From: an uncultured Latescibacterota bacterium
GTDB lineage: Bacteria; Latescibacterota; UBA2968
NCBI GenBank assembly: GCA_951812755.1
Contig: OX638329.1
Location: forward strand, 1,659,339-1,723,338
Length of the DNA: 64,000 nt
Direction: 5' to 3'
Made by a program: the position numbers and the translations under genes. Shown here in pieces: positions 16,637 to 26,077 of the stretch (position 1 is the first letter of the stretch; each line of letters opens with the position of its first letter). The notes beneath the pieces are model-generated. The model saw only the letters and a program-made list of their open reading frames with translations. It did not search any database and had not been told where the DNA came from.

Positions 16637-18112
16637 ATGTCTGTACAACCGAACGTCTTGTTGATTTCGACAGATCACTGGCCAGCGCATCTTTTGGGAT
16701 GTGATGGTCATCCTGTTATTCAGACGCCGACGCTGGATGAATTGGCGCGAAGTGGTGTGCGTTTTACCAATTGTTATGCCGAATGTCCGGTGTGTATTCC
16801 GGCGCGGCGCACGTTGATGACGGGCACCACACCGCGAACGCACGGGGATCGGGTGTTTAAGGAGACGCTCGAAATGCCCGATATGCCAACGATGGCGCAG
16901 ACTTTTCGCAATGCGGGATATCAGGCGTATGCCGTGGGTAAGTTACATGTGTTTCCGCAGCGGGACCGCATTGGGTTTGACGATGTGATTTTAGACGAAG
17001 AGGGACGCACGCAGTATGGGGTTCTCGACGATTACGAGCTTTTTTTGGGCGATCAGGGCTATGCGGGCGAGCACTTCAATCACGGTATGAGTAATAATGA
17101 GTATAGCGCGATGCCCTGGCATTTGCCCGATGAAACTCATGCGACAAACTGGGCGACTCAGAACATGGTGCGATTTATCAAACGACGAGATCCCTCGCGC
17201 CCTTCGTTCTGGTTTGTTTCTTATCGGCATCCACATCCGCCGATTGTGCCGTTGCAAAAGTACCTGGATTTTTATCGGGATATGGAGATTGATACGCCGT
17301 TTATGGGCGATTGGGTTCAGTCTGGAAATCTTCCCTATAGTCTTCAATCGATGACAGCGCGAGGAGACAAGCACAGTGCAGTGCAAATCGAGATGGCGCG
17401 GCGTGCGTTTTATGCCCTGTGTACCCATATTGACCACAGCCTGCGCGTGTTGATTGGTACGCTGAGGGAGGAGGGTTTGCTCGACAATACGATTATTTGT
17501 TTTACGTCGGATCACGGTGATATGTTGGGCAATCACAATATGTTGGCGAAGCGTCTTTTCTACGAGGGTTCGGCCAATATTCCGATGATTTTGTTGGGGA
17601 CTGCTGGCGATGAACGAGTCGGGTTCAACCGCGTGGATGATCGCCTAATGGGGTGGCAAGATGTGATGCCCACGTTGTTGGATCTGGCTGGTGTAGATAT
17701 TCCCGATACTGTGGAGGGGGTGTCGATGGTTGGTGAGCAAAAACGGGATTGGTTTTACGGCGAGGTAGGCGAAGATGCCCACGCGACGCGGATGATTTGC
17801 GATGGACGCTACAAGTTGATTTACTATTCTGTGGGAAATTGCCGACAGCTTTTTGATCTGAAAGCTGATCCTCAGGAACTCGTGGATTTGTCGTCTGATC
17901 CGCGACATGCCGAGACTCTGGCGCGGTTGACAGAGCTTTTGATTGGCGAACTTTACGGCGAGGATGAGGCATGGGTCGAGAATGGACAATTGGTGGGCCT
18001 GCCAGACCAGCCATATCACCCCGGTCCCAACCGGGGGCTGACCAGCCAGCGCGGACAACACTGGCCCCCACCCCCAAAATCCGATATGCCTCAGATACAA
18101 TGGCATGCGTGA
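16637..18112 (+). CDS. Type I sulfatase
   Basis: About 491 residues of the formylglycine-dependent arylsulfatase/alkaline-phosphatase superfamily. The sulfatase signature C-x-P-x-R occurs as Cys53 in PVCIPARRTLMTG; Cys53 would be converted to formylglycine. The N-terminal metal site is STDHWP and the second is TSDHGDMLGNH. No signal peptide is seen, so this enzyme probably acts in the cytoplasm on small sulfate esters, or is exported in another way. The start at ATG 16637 has GCGAGG upstream; an in-frame GTG at 16610 is less likely. It heads a sulfatase-dehydrogenase-sulfatase run. Confidence 0.88.
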   Translation: MSVQPNVLLISTDHWPAHLLGCDGHPVIQTPTLDELARSGVRFTNCYAECPVCIPARRTLMTGTTPRTHGDRVFKETLEMPDMPTMAQTFRNAGYQAYAVGKLHVFPQRDRIGFDDVILDEEGRTQYGVLDDYELFLGDQGYAGEHFNHGMSNNEYSAMPWHLPDETHATNWATQNMVRFIKRRDPSRPSFWFVSYRHPHPPIVPLQKYLDFYRDMEIDTPFMGDWVQSGNLPYSLQSMTARGDKHSAVQIEMARRAFYALCTHIDHSLRVLIGTLREEGLLDNTIICFTSDHGDMLGNHNMLAKRLFYEGSANIPMILLGTAGDERVGFNRVDDRLMGWQDVMPTLLDLAGVDIPDTVEGVSMVGEQKRDWFYGEVGEDAHATRMICDGRYKLIYYSVGNCRQLFDLKADPQELVDLSSDPRHAETLARLTELLIGELYGEDEAWVENGQLVGLPDQPYHPGPNRGLTSQRGQHWPPPPKSDMPQIQWHA

Positions 18113-18147
18113 GTGGATAGAAGCCGAAAAATGTCAGTGGAGGAATT

Positions 18148-19158
18148 ATGCCATCGCGATTGTTCAATTCACATCCAGACCACGGGATTCGCGTGCCTTG
18201 TGAGGTGATGGAAGCTTATGTACGCGCGCTTTTTCTCGCTGTGGGTACGTCTGAAGAACACGCGCAGCACATGGCGGTCACGTTGACGGCAAATGATTTG
18301 CGCTGTGTGTTCAGTCACGGCACGCGGCAGGTGCGTAGCTATATATCTGAAATGAAAAATGGGCATACCAATCCGCGGCCCAATGTGACGGTGGTGTCCG
18401 AGTCAGAGGCAACTGCTATACTGGATGGGGATGGTGGGTTGGGGTATTTCCCATCGCATCGGGGAACGGAGATGGCGATTGAAAAAGCGTTAAAAGTGGG
18501 TGTGAGTACTGTGACGACGCGCAATCACTTCCACTTTGGCGCAGCGGGCAATTATTCCCGCATGGCTCTTGCCAGCGATTGTATTGGGATGGCTCTGTCT
18601 TCCCATCGCTATCGCCCGCGTCCAGAGGCGACGGTTATGAGCGCGTCGGGAGGGTCGCCAATTAGTATCGCCGTGCCCACTGGCGAACAACCCCCTCTAA
18701 TTATGGATATGTCGGCGAACTTTATACCTTATGACGACGCATCATTCGCAAAATTTCCCGCCGCGGTTTTCAAGGGGCTGGGATTGGCGGCTGTGCTACA
18801 GGCGATGGGAGGGATTTTGGCAGGTATCTGGAATGAAGGGTATGAATTTACCGGTGAAGGCAAAGGTGCAGCGCCACATCAAGGTGCGTTTATTGCGGTG
18901 TTTGACGTGAGGCGATTTGCCGATGTCGAGATGTTTAAGCGGGAGATAGATCGCTATATCGGCGAGGCGCGCGCCACAAAACCCCTGCCGGGACACGATC
19001 GCGCAGAGTTGGCCGGCGGTATGGAATGGCAATGGGAAAGAGAGCACCGCGAGATCGGTATTCCCATGACTGACGATCACCGCGATCTGCTGGAGAAAGT
19101 AGGCGATAGTGTTGGTGTTTTGTCGCCGTTTGGAGAATTTGAAGGATCGCGATTTTAG
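18148..19158 (+). CDS. Ldh-family NAD(P)-dependent oxidoreductase
   Basis: A 336-residue member of the malate/L-lactate/ureidoglycolate/sulfolactate dehydrogenase family (PF02615), whose NAD-binding fold is not the classical Rossmann. Typical phrases are SHGTRQVRSYI near residue 50, a central TRNHFHFGAAGNYSRMA with the catalytic His, and GKGAAPHQGAFIAVFD. GTGGAGG precedes the start. Lying between two sulfatase genes, it could oxidise a product released by desulfation, for example a 2-hydroxy acid or sulfolactate; this is inference. The stop codon is followed at once by a degenerate repeat element. Confidence 0.82.
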   Translation: MPSRLFNSHPDHGIRVPCEVMEAYVRALFLAVGTSEEHAQHMAVTLTANDLRCVFSHGTRQVRSYISEMKNGHTNPRPNVTVVSESEATAILDGDGGLGYFPSHRGTEMAIEKALKVGVSTVTTRNHFHFGAAGNYSRMALASDCIGMALSSHRYRPRPEATVMSASGGSPISIAVPTGEQPPLIMDMSANFIPYDDASFAKFPAAVFKGLGLAAVLQAMGGILAGIWNEGYEFTGEGKGAAPHQGAFIAVFDVRRFADVEMFKREIDRYIGEARATKPLPGHDRAELAGGMEWQWEREHREIGIPMTDDHRDLLEKVGDSVGVLSPFGEFEGSRF

Positions 19159-19245
19159 GATTCAAAACTGATGTTACGCATGTCTGGTGTTTTTGTCATG
19201 CTGAGCGGAGTGGAACGGAGCCGAAGTATCTGTTCCACTGATCAC
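19159..19245 (+). repeat. Degenerate copy of the stop-codon-linked repeat family
   Basis: Directly behind the TAG of the dehydrogenase gene the sequence CTGATGTTACGCATGTC and, a little later, GTCATGCTGAGCGGAG match the repeats at 28658 and 50890 in the same orientation relative to the gene, but the ends and the middle are eroded. Confidence 0.7.
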
Positions 19246-19263
19246 TAACACAAGGAGCAAGAG

Positions 19264-20556
19264 ATGAGCGATAGACCGAATATTCTTTTTCTTTTTGCCG
19301 ATCAGATGCACGCTTTTGCAATGGGATGTATGGGAACGGAGGATATTCACACGCCAAATCTGGATAAGCTGGCGCGAGAAGGGGTCTTGTTTCGCAATTG
19401 TTATTCCAATGCGCCGGTTTGTACGCCGTTTCGCGCGACGCTCATTTCAGGGCAATATGGATCGCAGACAGATACGTTGCGCAATGGACGGTATATTCCC
19501 GAGGGGACGCGCACGCTGGCAGGTGCGCTGAATGACGCGGGGTATCGAACCGGTTGGGTGGGCAAGTGGCATTTGGGCGCAACGGGTAATGTGTGGATCC
19601 CACCCGAGTTGCGGGCGGATTTTACGGAGTTTATCGGGTATCAGTGTTATAATGATTTTTTGCACAGTGTGAAATTTTACGATGAAGCGGGTGATGAGCA
19701 TTGGTACGGTCATCACAGGACAGATGTGACGAGTGATATTGCGATTGAGCGCATGGAGAAGATGGCGGAAAACGCGCCTTTCGCGCTGTTTGTGTCCTAT
19801 CAGAATCCGCATTATCCCGAGCAACCGGGATATGAATACGACGAGATGTATCGGGGCGTGACCATTGCGCGACGCCCAAATTGCGAGGAGGTTGATCCCT
19901 ATACGAGAACGCATAGCCCGCCGAGTCCCAAACCCCAGGGGAATGATCCGATTTATCAACGCTATGGCAATGATCTCGATGAATATCTGCGCGCGTATTA
20001 CGCGATGGTGACGCAGTTGGACGCAAATGTGGGGCGGATGATGGATGCGCTGGATCGCATGGGGTTGCGGAATAATACGGTGGTGATGTTTACGTCGGAT
20101 CACGGGGATTTGCAGGGTAGCCACGGAGAGACGAATAAGGGCAAGGCCTGGGAGGAGTCGAGTCGGATTCCCCTGATTGTTCGCGCACCGGGTGGTGCAG
20201 CAGGTGCGGTTGTGGATGATCTGGTATCTGGTGTGGATTTTTTCGCGACTTGTGTAGATTACGCGGGTCAGCCCCCCGAGCCTTCGGTAGAGGGCGATAG
20301 TTTCGCGCCTCTGATGAGCGACCCTTCGCAAAGCTTAGAACGACCGGTGTTTTCAGAAATGCAGCCCTGGTGTATGGTGCGCGAAGGGGCGTTTAAGCTG
20401 GTGGTGGAGAAAGAGGGTTTTGAGGCGACACATCTGTTCGATTTGGAAAATGATCCCTACGAGATGAATAATCTGCTGAACGATCCCACAAACGCCGAGA
20501 AACAAGCGCATTTGTACGATGTGTTGCAAAATTGGTACAGGCGCGTGAAGAGGTGA
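19264..20556 (+). CDS. Type I sulfatase
   Basis: A 430-residue formylglycine-dependent sulfatase. Cys53 in PVCTPFRATLISG is the residue to be modified; metal-binding motifs FADQMH and TSDHGDLQGSHG are present, and a late KGKAWEESSRIPLIVRAPG segment is common in this family. It has no signal peptide. It is a different subtype from the upstream sulfatase, with which it shares few residues outside the motifs. ACAAGGAG precedes the start. The gene ends 46 bases before the broken channel gene. Substrate is not predictable from sequence alone. Confidence 0.88.
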   Translation: MSDRPNILFLFADQMHAFAMGCMGTEDIHTPNLDKLAREGVLFRNCYSNAPVCTPFRATLISGQYGSQTDTLRNGRYIPEGTRTLAGALNDAGYRTGWVGKWHLGATGNVWIPPELRADFTEFIGYQCYNDFLHSVKFYDEAGDEHWYGHHRTDVTSDIAIERMEKMAENAPFALFVSYQNPHYPEQPGYEYDEMYRGVTIARRPNCEEVDPYTRTHSPPSPKPQGNDPIYQRYGNDLDEYLRAYYAMVTQLDANVGRMMDALDRMGLRNNTVVMFTSDHGDLQGSHGETNKGKAWEESSRIPLIVRAPGGAAGAVVDDLVSGVDFFATCVDYAGQPPEPSVEGDSFAPLMSDPSQSLERPVFSEMQPWCMVREGAFKLVVEKEGFEATHLFDLENDPYEMNNLLNDPTNAEKQAHLYDVLQNWYRRVKR

Positions 20557-21195
20557 TTGTGGATAGTGCTGGGAATGGAGAGAGGAGCAATGGAGGACCG
20601 GCGTGGAGAGATTAAATAGTAAAGGTCCAGATTTGAAATTTTGGGAGCGCTTTTCGAGCTACAAATACACTATTCTCGCCCTTTCAGTGGTTTTGCTTTT
20701 TTTTACAATGCCGTTGTTAGAGCACGAGAGAGAGCATTTTTTACCGTTTCTTTTTTTACCTATTATGGCCGCGGTGCTCTGGACGTTGGGCCTTCATAGA
20801 GGGCTATTGGTGTTGTGTTTGGCGCTCGGGTTTCTGGGATTTGGGTTTCATTTAATTGTCGAGAATATTGGTCTGTCTGGGGACGTATCCAGAGTGCTTG
20901 AGATGGCAGAGATGGGTGTTTATAAACTGTTTTACGGGATATGCCTTCTGGTCTTTTTGCACAGGATTTTCTCTGAGACGACGGTCACAGCAGATACCAT
21001 CCAGGGGGGGATAGCCGTTTATTTTTTGAGCGGCTTGTTGTGGGCATTTTTTTATCAAACTCTGATATTACAATACTTCGGACAGTTTTTTTGCGAAAGG
21101 TTAAAAAAAATCATAGACAAAAAAGTGCCGTTCACGCAGATTGGATGTCAAAGATTTTCCGAGTCAAAGACAATCCAAACAAGTGAGACGGCACA

Positions 21196-22470
21196 ATGGA
21201 ACTGGCAAAAAAGATACTCAATCGGCTCGACATTTGCAAACCCCAAAAAAAGTTTCTCATCACCCTTTTTACCACCATACTCATTGCACGAGGCAAAATC
21301 AATTTTCGCAACCTTTCACGCTATTCCCATTACAGTGAGCGCACATACGCCCGTCAATTTGACAAATCCTTTAACTTTATGGGGTTCAACCGTGCCATCA
21401 TCAATGAATGTATAGATCAAGACCAGGATCAAGGCCAAGATCAAGACCAGGATCAAGACCAGGATCAAGACCAGGATCAGGCATCTGCACGTATTCTGGC
21501 CTTAGATGCCTCTTTTATCCCCAAGTCCGGGAACAAGACGTATGGATTAGACTACTTTTTCAATGGCTGCCATTGCAAAACAGAAAAAGGCTTAGAAATC
21601 TGTGGGGTGGCAGTAGTTGATGTAGAAAAAAACACAGCCTATCCGCTTTCGGTTCGACAAACCACCCCCATCCCTGAGGCCGAAAACAGCCAACAAGGAG
21701 ATGATGAAAACCGTATAGACCAGTATTTACACCACTTACGAGACATAAAACCTTACCTGAACGAGGATGAAACCTATCTGTGTGTGGATGGCTTCTTCTC
21801 CAAAAAGAAATTCATCAATGGCGTGACCAACCTCCACCTCCACCAAATTGGCAGATTGCGGCGCGATGCCAACTGTCGCTATCTTTATACAGGTCCCAAA
21901 CGAGAAAAAGGCTCTGGCAATCAGAAAACATACGACGGCAAAGTTGATTGGCAGGACTTATCGCGCTTTACCTATCACCACACAAAAGACGGCATTGCCT
22001 CGTATAGCAAGATACTCAATCATCAATGTTTCAAGAGAAATCTCAAAGTCGTCGTCCTCGTCAATGAGAAGATCAAGAGCAAGAAAAATTATGTGATCTT
22101 GTTTTCTACCGATCCGCATTTAGATGCCCAAAGCCTGGTCACCTATTACAAAGCACGCTTCCAAATTGAATTTATTTTTCGCGATGCCAAACAGTTTACT
22201 GGCCTATCAGATGCTCAGACGAGAGACAAAAAACGCCTTGATTTCCATTTTAATGCATCCTTGACAACTCTGAATCTATCCAAAGCAGAGCACTTGAAAA
22301 CCCATTGGGATACCCCGACAAAGCCCTTTTCTATGACCAGCATAAAAGCCTGTTATTTCAACACTTTTTTCCTCGAAAAGTTTTTTTCAATGTTTGATCT
22401 TGAACCTAAGCACATAAAAAAATCACCCAAATACACATATCTCATCAATTATGGCAATATTGCCGCTTAA
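21196..22470 (+). CDS. IS4-family DDE transposase
   Basis: A 424-residue transposase. The DDE catalytic residues can be placed at Asp104 (LALDASF), a second Asp in YLCVDGFF, and Glu in the IS4-type Y-(2)-R-(3)-E-(6)-K signature read from YYKARFQIEFIFRDAK. Between the helical N-terminal region and the first Asp there is a run of alternating Asp-Gln (about residues 74-95) encoded by a simple 12-base repeat; this tract is unusual and probably variable. The frame is intact from ATG 21196 to its stop 17 bases before the element's end, so the element may still be active. Confidence 0.88.
   Translation: MELAKKILNRLDICKPQKKFLITLFTTILIARGKINFRNLSRYSHYSERTYARQFDKSFNFMGFNRAIINECIDQDQDQGQDQDQDQDQDQDQDQASARILALDASFIPKSGNKTYGLDYFFNGCHCKTEKGLEICGVAVVDVEKNTAYPLSVRQTTPIPEAENSQQGDDENRIDQYLHHLRDIKPYLNEDETYLCVDGFFSKKKFINGVTNLHLHQIGRLRRDANCRYLYTGPKREKGSGNQKTYDGKVDWQDLSRFTYHHTKDGIASYSKILNHQCFKRNLKVVVLVNEKIKSKKNYVILFSTDPHLDAQSLVTYYKARFQIEFIFRDAKQFTGLSDAQTRDKKRLDFHFNASLTTLNLSKAEHLKTHWDTPTKPFSMTSIKACYFNTFFLEKFFSMFDLEPKHIKKSPKYTYLINYGNIAA
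21413..21481 (+). repeat. Asp-Gln-coding simple repeat in transposase
   Basis: About five copies of a 12-base unit related to GATCAAGACCAG produce an alternating Asp-Gln run inside the transposase. The unit keeps the reading frame whatever the copy number. Confidence 0.88.
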
Positions 22471-22493
22471 TTCTGTCCGAACCATTGATATTA

Positions 22494-22688
22494 CAATACT
22501 TCGGACAGTTTTTGGCTGTAGAAGGTTCTTTGAAATCAACAAGTTAGATGAGGCCAGATGTTTTATTTTAAACTTAGGTCTGCACCCTGAGTTTGATAAA
22601 AAAACAGATCATTCTATAAACCTTTGTTTTATAGAAACTTAGAATTTTTGGCTGGTTAAAAATCTATCGAAAAGTGTCCGAACCATTG
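22494..22688. mobile_element. 195-bp miniature element related to the IS
   Basis: This non-coding segment begins CAATACTTCGGACAG and ends GTGTCCGAACCATTG, the same ends as the adjacent insertion sequence, but its interior is unrelated and has no gene. It is flanked by ATATTA on both sides. It is best read as a miniature inverted-repeat element moved in trans by this IS family. Confidence 0.82.
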
Positions 22689-22898
22689 ATATTATTTAAT
22701 CCAGATGCGATTTTGTTTTCGGATCATGTCCTGGGTGAGTTTTCAGATCTAATTTATTTTTCTTTTGTTACAATAACCACTCTGGGCTATGGAGATATAA
22801 CGCCTGTGAGCCGGATGGCGAAAAACCTGGCACTTTTGGAAGCTGTTTGGGGACAAACCTATCTGGCGGTGCTGGTTGCTCGTCTGGTGGGACTGCAT

Positions 22899-25019
22899 TT
22901 AAGTGGCAGCGGTCGATTCGATTGAAGGTGGTGTTTGGGCAAAAAAGTCGGGGATATCGACGGGTTCGCCCAGAGACAGATTCATGAGCATGTCGTGCAT
23001 GCAGAATGCAGGTGCATTTGGAGCGGGTGCGATGTGACGGTCTGTGCCATCGGGCAGGAGTTCGCGCGATTTGACATTGTCGGCAAAACAGGCACTGAGG
23101 AGTTCTGATTTTATCCGATCGATCAGGTCCGGATCTTCGATGGGGCAAAGCGTTTCTACACGGCGACGCAAATTTCGAGGCATCCAATCCGCACTGCCAA
23201 TGTACACATCGGGATTCCCGTCATTTTCAAAGTAGTAGATGCGGCTATGTTCCAGAAATCGCCCGATGATGCTGCGTACTCTGATGTTGTCGCTTATACC
23301 GGGAACCCCCGCACGCAGACAGCATATACCGCGCACAATCAGGTCAATTTGCACGCCGTTTTGCGATGCGCGATACAGCGCGCGAATGACTTTGGGGTCT
23401 TGAAGTGAATTCATTTTCGCAACAATGCGGGCTGTGCGTCCTTTGCGGGCATGGTGGATTTCGCGGTCGATTTTTTTGAGGATGGAATCGAGCATGGTAG
23501 AGGGTGCAATGAGAAATTTGCTGACCTGGGGATGTGCAGATTGTGTGGTGAGCAGGTTAAAAATTTCCGCCACATCATTTGTGATGTCTTCGCGTGCTGT
23601 GAACAATCCCAGGTCCGTATAAAGTCGGGCTGTTGAGGGATTGTAATTGCCCGTGCCGATGTGGGCATAGCGCCGCAGGCCATTGTTGGTTTCGCGCCTG
23701 ACCAGCAGCGAGAGTTTGCAATGCGTTTTAAGGCCCACGACGCCATACACGACGCATACACCCGCATCCTGAAGGCGGCGCGCCCATCGAATATTGGATG
23801 CCTCGTCAAATCGCGCTTTGAGTTCAACAACTACTGTTACTTCTTTGCCCGCCTCTGCTGCGCGAATCAGTGCATCGATAACGGGCGAATCTTCGCTGGT
23901 GCGATAGAGCGTCTGTTTGATGGCGAGCACATCGGGGTCGGTTGCCGCTGAATTGACGAATTGAACAACGGGTGTAAAGGCATCGTAGGGATGGTGAAGC
24001 AGTATATCTTTTTGTCTGATCTGATCAAAGAGGGTATCGATTTCTTCATAAGTCTGGTCGGGCGGGTGATAGGGTGAGTATTTCAAATCGGGTCTGGGAG
24101 TCGCGCTATAAAGTCCCATTAAACGGTTGAGATTCACCGGTCCGTTGACCTGATACACCTGATTGTTTTTTAAACTGTATGTCGATTGTAAGCGCTTGAC
24201 AAGTGCCTTGCTCGCATCGGCTTCGATTTCGAGGCGGACGGTATCTCCTTTGCGCCGATTTTGCAATTCGTCTTCAATGGCGAGTAATAAGTCGTCGGCT
24301 TCTTCTTCGTCCAGATAAAGATCGCTGTTTCGGGTGATTCGAAAAGCGGCTGTGTCGAGAATTTGATATCCCCGGAAGAGTTCGGGAATATGCGCCTGGA
24401 CAATATCGGCGAGGAAGACAAAGTCGATGCGCTGGCTGTCTTCTTCGCGGGGCAAGCGGATCAGACGCGGCAACAGACGAGGAACCTGCACGACGCCGAG
24501 CAGTGTTTCACCTTCGCGGTTTTTGAGCAAAAGGGCGATGCAAAGGGCTTTGTTGATCAAGCGTGGCAATGGGTGTGCAGGGCTGATGGTGAGCGGAGTT
24601 AAAACCGGGTAGAGTTCTGCGTGGCAATAGTCGTCGAGGAAGGATTTTTCGCGATCGGAAAGCGTGCTGATGGTGCGGATGTGAACATCTGCATCGCGCA
24701 ATGCGGGAAGGAGTTCGTCATTCCAGCAGGCGTATTGCTCATCGACCATGCGATGAGCTTCTTTTGCTATGGCTGAAATTTGTTCCTCGGGCAGGAGGCC
24801 ATCGGGGCCATAGTCGGAAATGCCCGCTTCTACTTGTTGGAGCAGTCCCGCTACGCGCACTTCAAAAAATTCGTCGAGGTTGTTGGCCACGATGCCCAGG
24901 AATTTGACCCGTTCCAGCAGGGGATTTTCAGAGGTGCGGGCTTCTTGTAATACGCGCTGATTGAAACGCAGCCATGAAAGTTCTCTATTGAGATAGAGAC
25001 TGGTATCGCTGAGGTCCAT
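22899..25019 (-). CDS. ppk: Polyphosphate kinase 1
   Basis: A 706-residue Ppk1, the usual length. The N-terminal domain opens LYLNRELSWLRFNQRVLQEA and LGIVANNLDEFFEVRVAGL; the core contains GLKTHCKLSLLVRRE with the phospho-accepting His, followed by HIGTGNYNPSTARLYTDLG, and the late SADWMPRNLRRRVE motif. It polymerises the gamma-phosphate of ATP into polyphosphate at the membrane. It starts behind CCCCGGAG and a near-consensus promoter, and I see no Pho-box array there. It sits about 6 kb from the Pst block, so phosphate uptake and storage are loosely linked. Its 3' end overlaps the convergent channel gene. Confidence 0.95.
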   Translation of the reverse strand: MDLSDTSLYLNRELSWLRFNQRVLQEARTSENPLLERVKFLGIVANNLDEFFEVRVAGLLQQVEAGISDYGPDGLLPEEQISAIAKEAHRMVDEQYACWNDELLPALRDADVHIRTISTLSDREKSFLDDYCHAELYPVLTPLTISPAHPLPRLINKALCIALLLKNREGETLLGVVQVPRLLPRLIRLPREEDSQRIDFVFLADIVQAHIPELFRGYQILDTAAFRITRNSDLYLDEEEADDLLLAIEDELQNRRKGDTVRLEIEADASKALVKRLQSTYSLKNNQVYQVNGPVNLNRLMGLYSATPRPDLKYSPYHPPDQTYEEIDTLFDQIRQKDILLHHPYDAFTPVVQFVNSAATDPDVLAIKQTLYRTSEDSPVIDALIRAAEAGKEVTVVVELKARFDEASNIRWARRLQDAGVCVVYGVVGLKTHCKLSLLVRRETNNGLRRYAHIGTGNYNPSTARLYTDLGLFTAREDITNDVAEIFNLLTTQSAHPQVSKFLIAPSTMLDSILKKIDREIHHARKGRTARIVAKMNSLQDPKVIRALYRASQNGVQIDLIVRGICCLRAGVPGISDNIRVRSIIGRFLEHSRIYYFENDGNPDVYIGSADWMPRNLRRRVETLCPIEDPDLIDRIKSELLSACFADNVKSRELLPDGTDRHIAPAPNAPAFCMHDMLMNLSLGEPVDIPDFFAQTPPSIESTAAT

Positions 25020-25065
25020 AACACACTCCGGGGAAGAGGCGACGGAATTGCGTTAAAGGTCTGGT

Positions 25066-25095
25066 ATTATAATGCGATGTGGGGTAGATTGTCAA
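25066..25095 (-). promoter_or_regulatory. Consensus sigma-70 promoter for ppk
   Basis: On the minus strand a perfect TTGACA (25095-25090) and a perfect TATAAT (25071-25066) are 18 bases apart, 46 bases ahead of the ppk start. Confidence 0.85.
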
Positions 25096-25123
25096 ATGAA
25101 AACAGCGGTCATCAGTTTGCTTT

Positions 25124-26077
25124 TTATTGTGCAAAGTCCTGTAGAAAGGCCGTTATTGCCTGGAGACTTTCGGTTTCCCCGTCGCGGCGAAGGGCTGTGG
25201 CATAGGCGAGGGCAAAGTTGCGGGTGAGGCGCCGATATCGCGCATCTTCTGGATGGATGAGGTGAGCAGCTAAGGCATATTGGAATGCATAAGGCATATC
25301 GCGGTGTTCATAAGCGGCAAGGGCGCGGTTGTAGAAAAATACAGCGAGAATCTGCACGGGTGTCAGGATACGTTGGCGTTCCCGGTACGCTTTAAATAGA
25401 GCATCTATACCGGATATTGATAGATCATAAGGTGTAATCAAACCTGCGTTGAGCAGATTTGAAAGCACGTCGTCGCGGGTCTGTGAAAAGCCAAATCCGC
25501 GTTTGGGAAGTGTGAGTTCAATTACGAGGGATGGATGGGTATTGAGACGGATGTAGGCGTGCATCGGGGTTTCGACAACTGCAACGGGCAGGTCGTAGCG
25601 ACGGGCGAATATAAAATAGAGATAGGAGGCTGTGATACAGTTGTAGTGTCCGCGCGTCCAGAGGTCGAGTAGCGTGACGGGACGGGTTTCAAATTGACGG
25701 AGAATTTGCCGGTGAAGATAATAAAAAATTTCGGCTGCTCTGTGTTCTGTGTGCAGGAGGTAGGGGATGGATAAGAGCGCGTGTTGTTGGAGGTATTTGA
25801 AGCGGCGGCGATTTTGGGAAAGGGACACTGGCGTTGTGGCGCCAGAAGCAATTAGACCGGCATCGAGCAGTGTAAATGAGTTGAGAAGGCCATCGGATGT
25901 GTCGGATAGAAGTTGAATTTCGAGGGGTTTAAAAAAGACGGGTAGATCATCAATAAGTTTGGGGACGCGATCGGGGGTATAGAGTTGGGCAAAGGAGTTT
26001 GTCCCAAATAAAAAAAATAGGCTGATGCTTGCACACATCAGCCCGGTAAAAGAGATTTTTGAGAAGTTAGTCGTCAT
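25124..26077 (-). CDS. Exported transglutaminase-like protein
   Basis: 317 residues with a signal peptide (about 1-30, ending SFAQ). The middle contains GHYNCITASYLYFIFARRYDLPVAVVETPMHAYI: a Cys followed about 25 residues later by a His, the arrangement of the transglutaminase-like papain fold. The C-terminal third is helical, with alanine- and tyrosine-rich pieces reminiscent of TPR units. The function is not known; such proteins are often periplasmic proteases or peptide-bond-forming enzymes. Its start overlaps the end of the upstream lipoprotein gene by 11 bases, so the two are coupled. Confidence 0.65.
   Translation of the reverse strand: MTTNFSKISFTGLMCASISLFFLFGTNSFAQLYTPDRVPKLIDDLPVFFKPLEIQLLSDTSDGLLNSFTLLDAGLIASGATTPVSLSQNRRRFKYLQQHALLSIPYLLHTEHRAAEIFYYLHRQILRQFETRPVTLLDLWTRGHYNCITASYLYFIFARRYDLPVAVVETPMHAYIRLNTHPSLVIELTLPKRGFGFSQTRDDVLSNLLNAGLITPYDLSISGIDALFKAYRERQRILTPVQILAVFFYNRALAAYEHRDMPYAFQYALAAHLIHPEDARYRRLTRNFALAYATALRRDGETESLQAITAFLQDFAQ

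Larger units (their letters stand above)
21071..22487 (+). mobile_element. IS4-type insertion sequence
   Basis: A 1417-base element bounded by imperfect inverted repeats: the left end starts CAATACTTCGGACAG and the right end ends CTGTCCGAACCATTG. It contains one transposase gene. Six-base direct repeats (ATATTA) flank it. The name of the element cannot be given without a database search; the transposase suggests the IS4 superfamily. Confidence 0.88.
21065..22694. repeat. Three copies of the 6-bp target ATATTA
   Basis: ATATTA occurs at 21065-21070, 22488-22493 and 22689-22694, i.e. before the insertion sequence, between it and the miniature element, and after the miniature element. This is the footprint expected from two insertions of related elements into the same target. 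Confidence 0.88.
20603..22925 (+). pseudogene. Two-pore-segment potassium channel gene split by insertion elements
   Basis: The 5' part (20603-21070) encodes about four membrane segments from a GTG start behind TGGAGG. The 3' part (22695-22925) encodes the pore with selectivity filter TTLGYGDITP and a final helix. Joining them across one copy of the 6-base target ATATTA gives a continuous 232-codon frame reading YQTLIL then FNPDAILF, so precise loss of the two insertions would restore the gene. The product would be a small Ion_trans_2-type K+ channel. As it stands, the gene is broken. Its 3' end overlaps the end of the convergent ppk gene by 27 bases. Confidence 0.88.
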
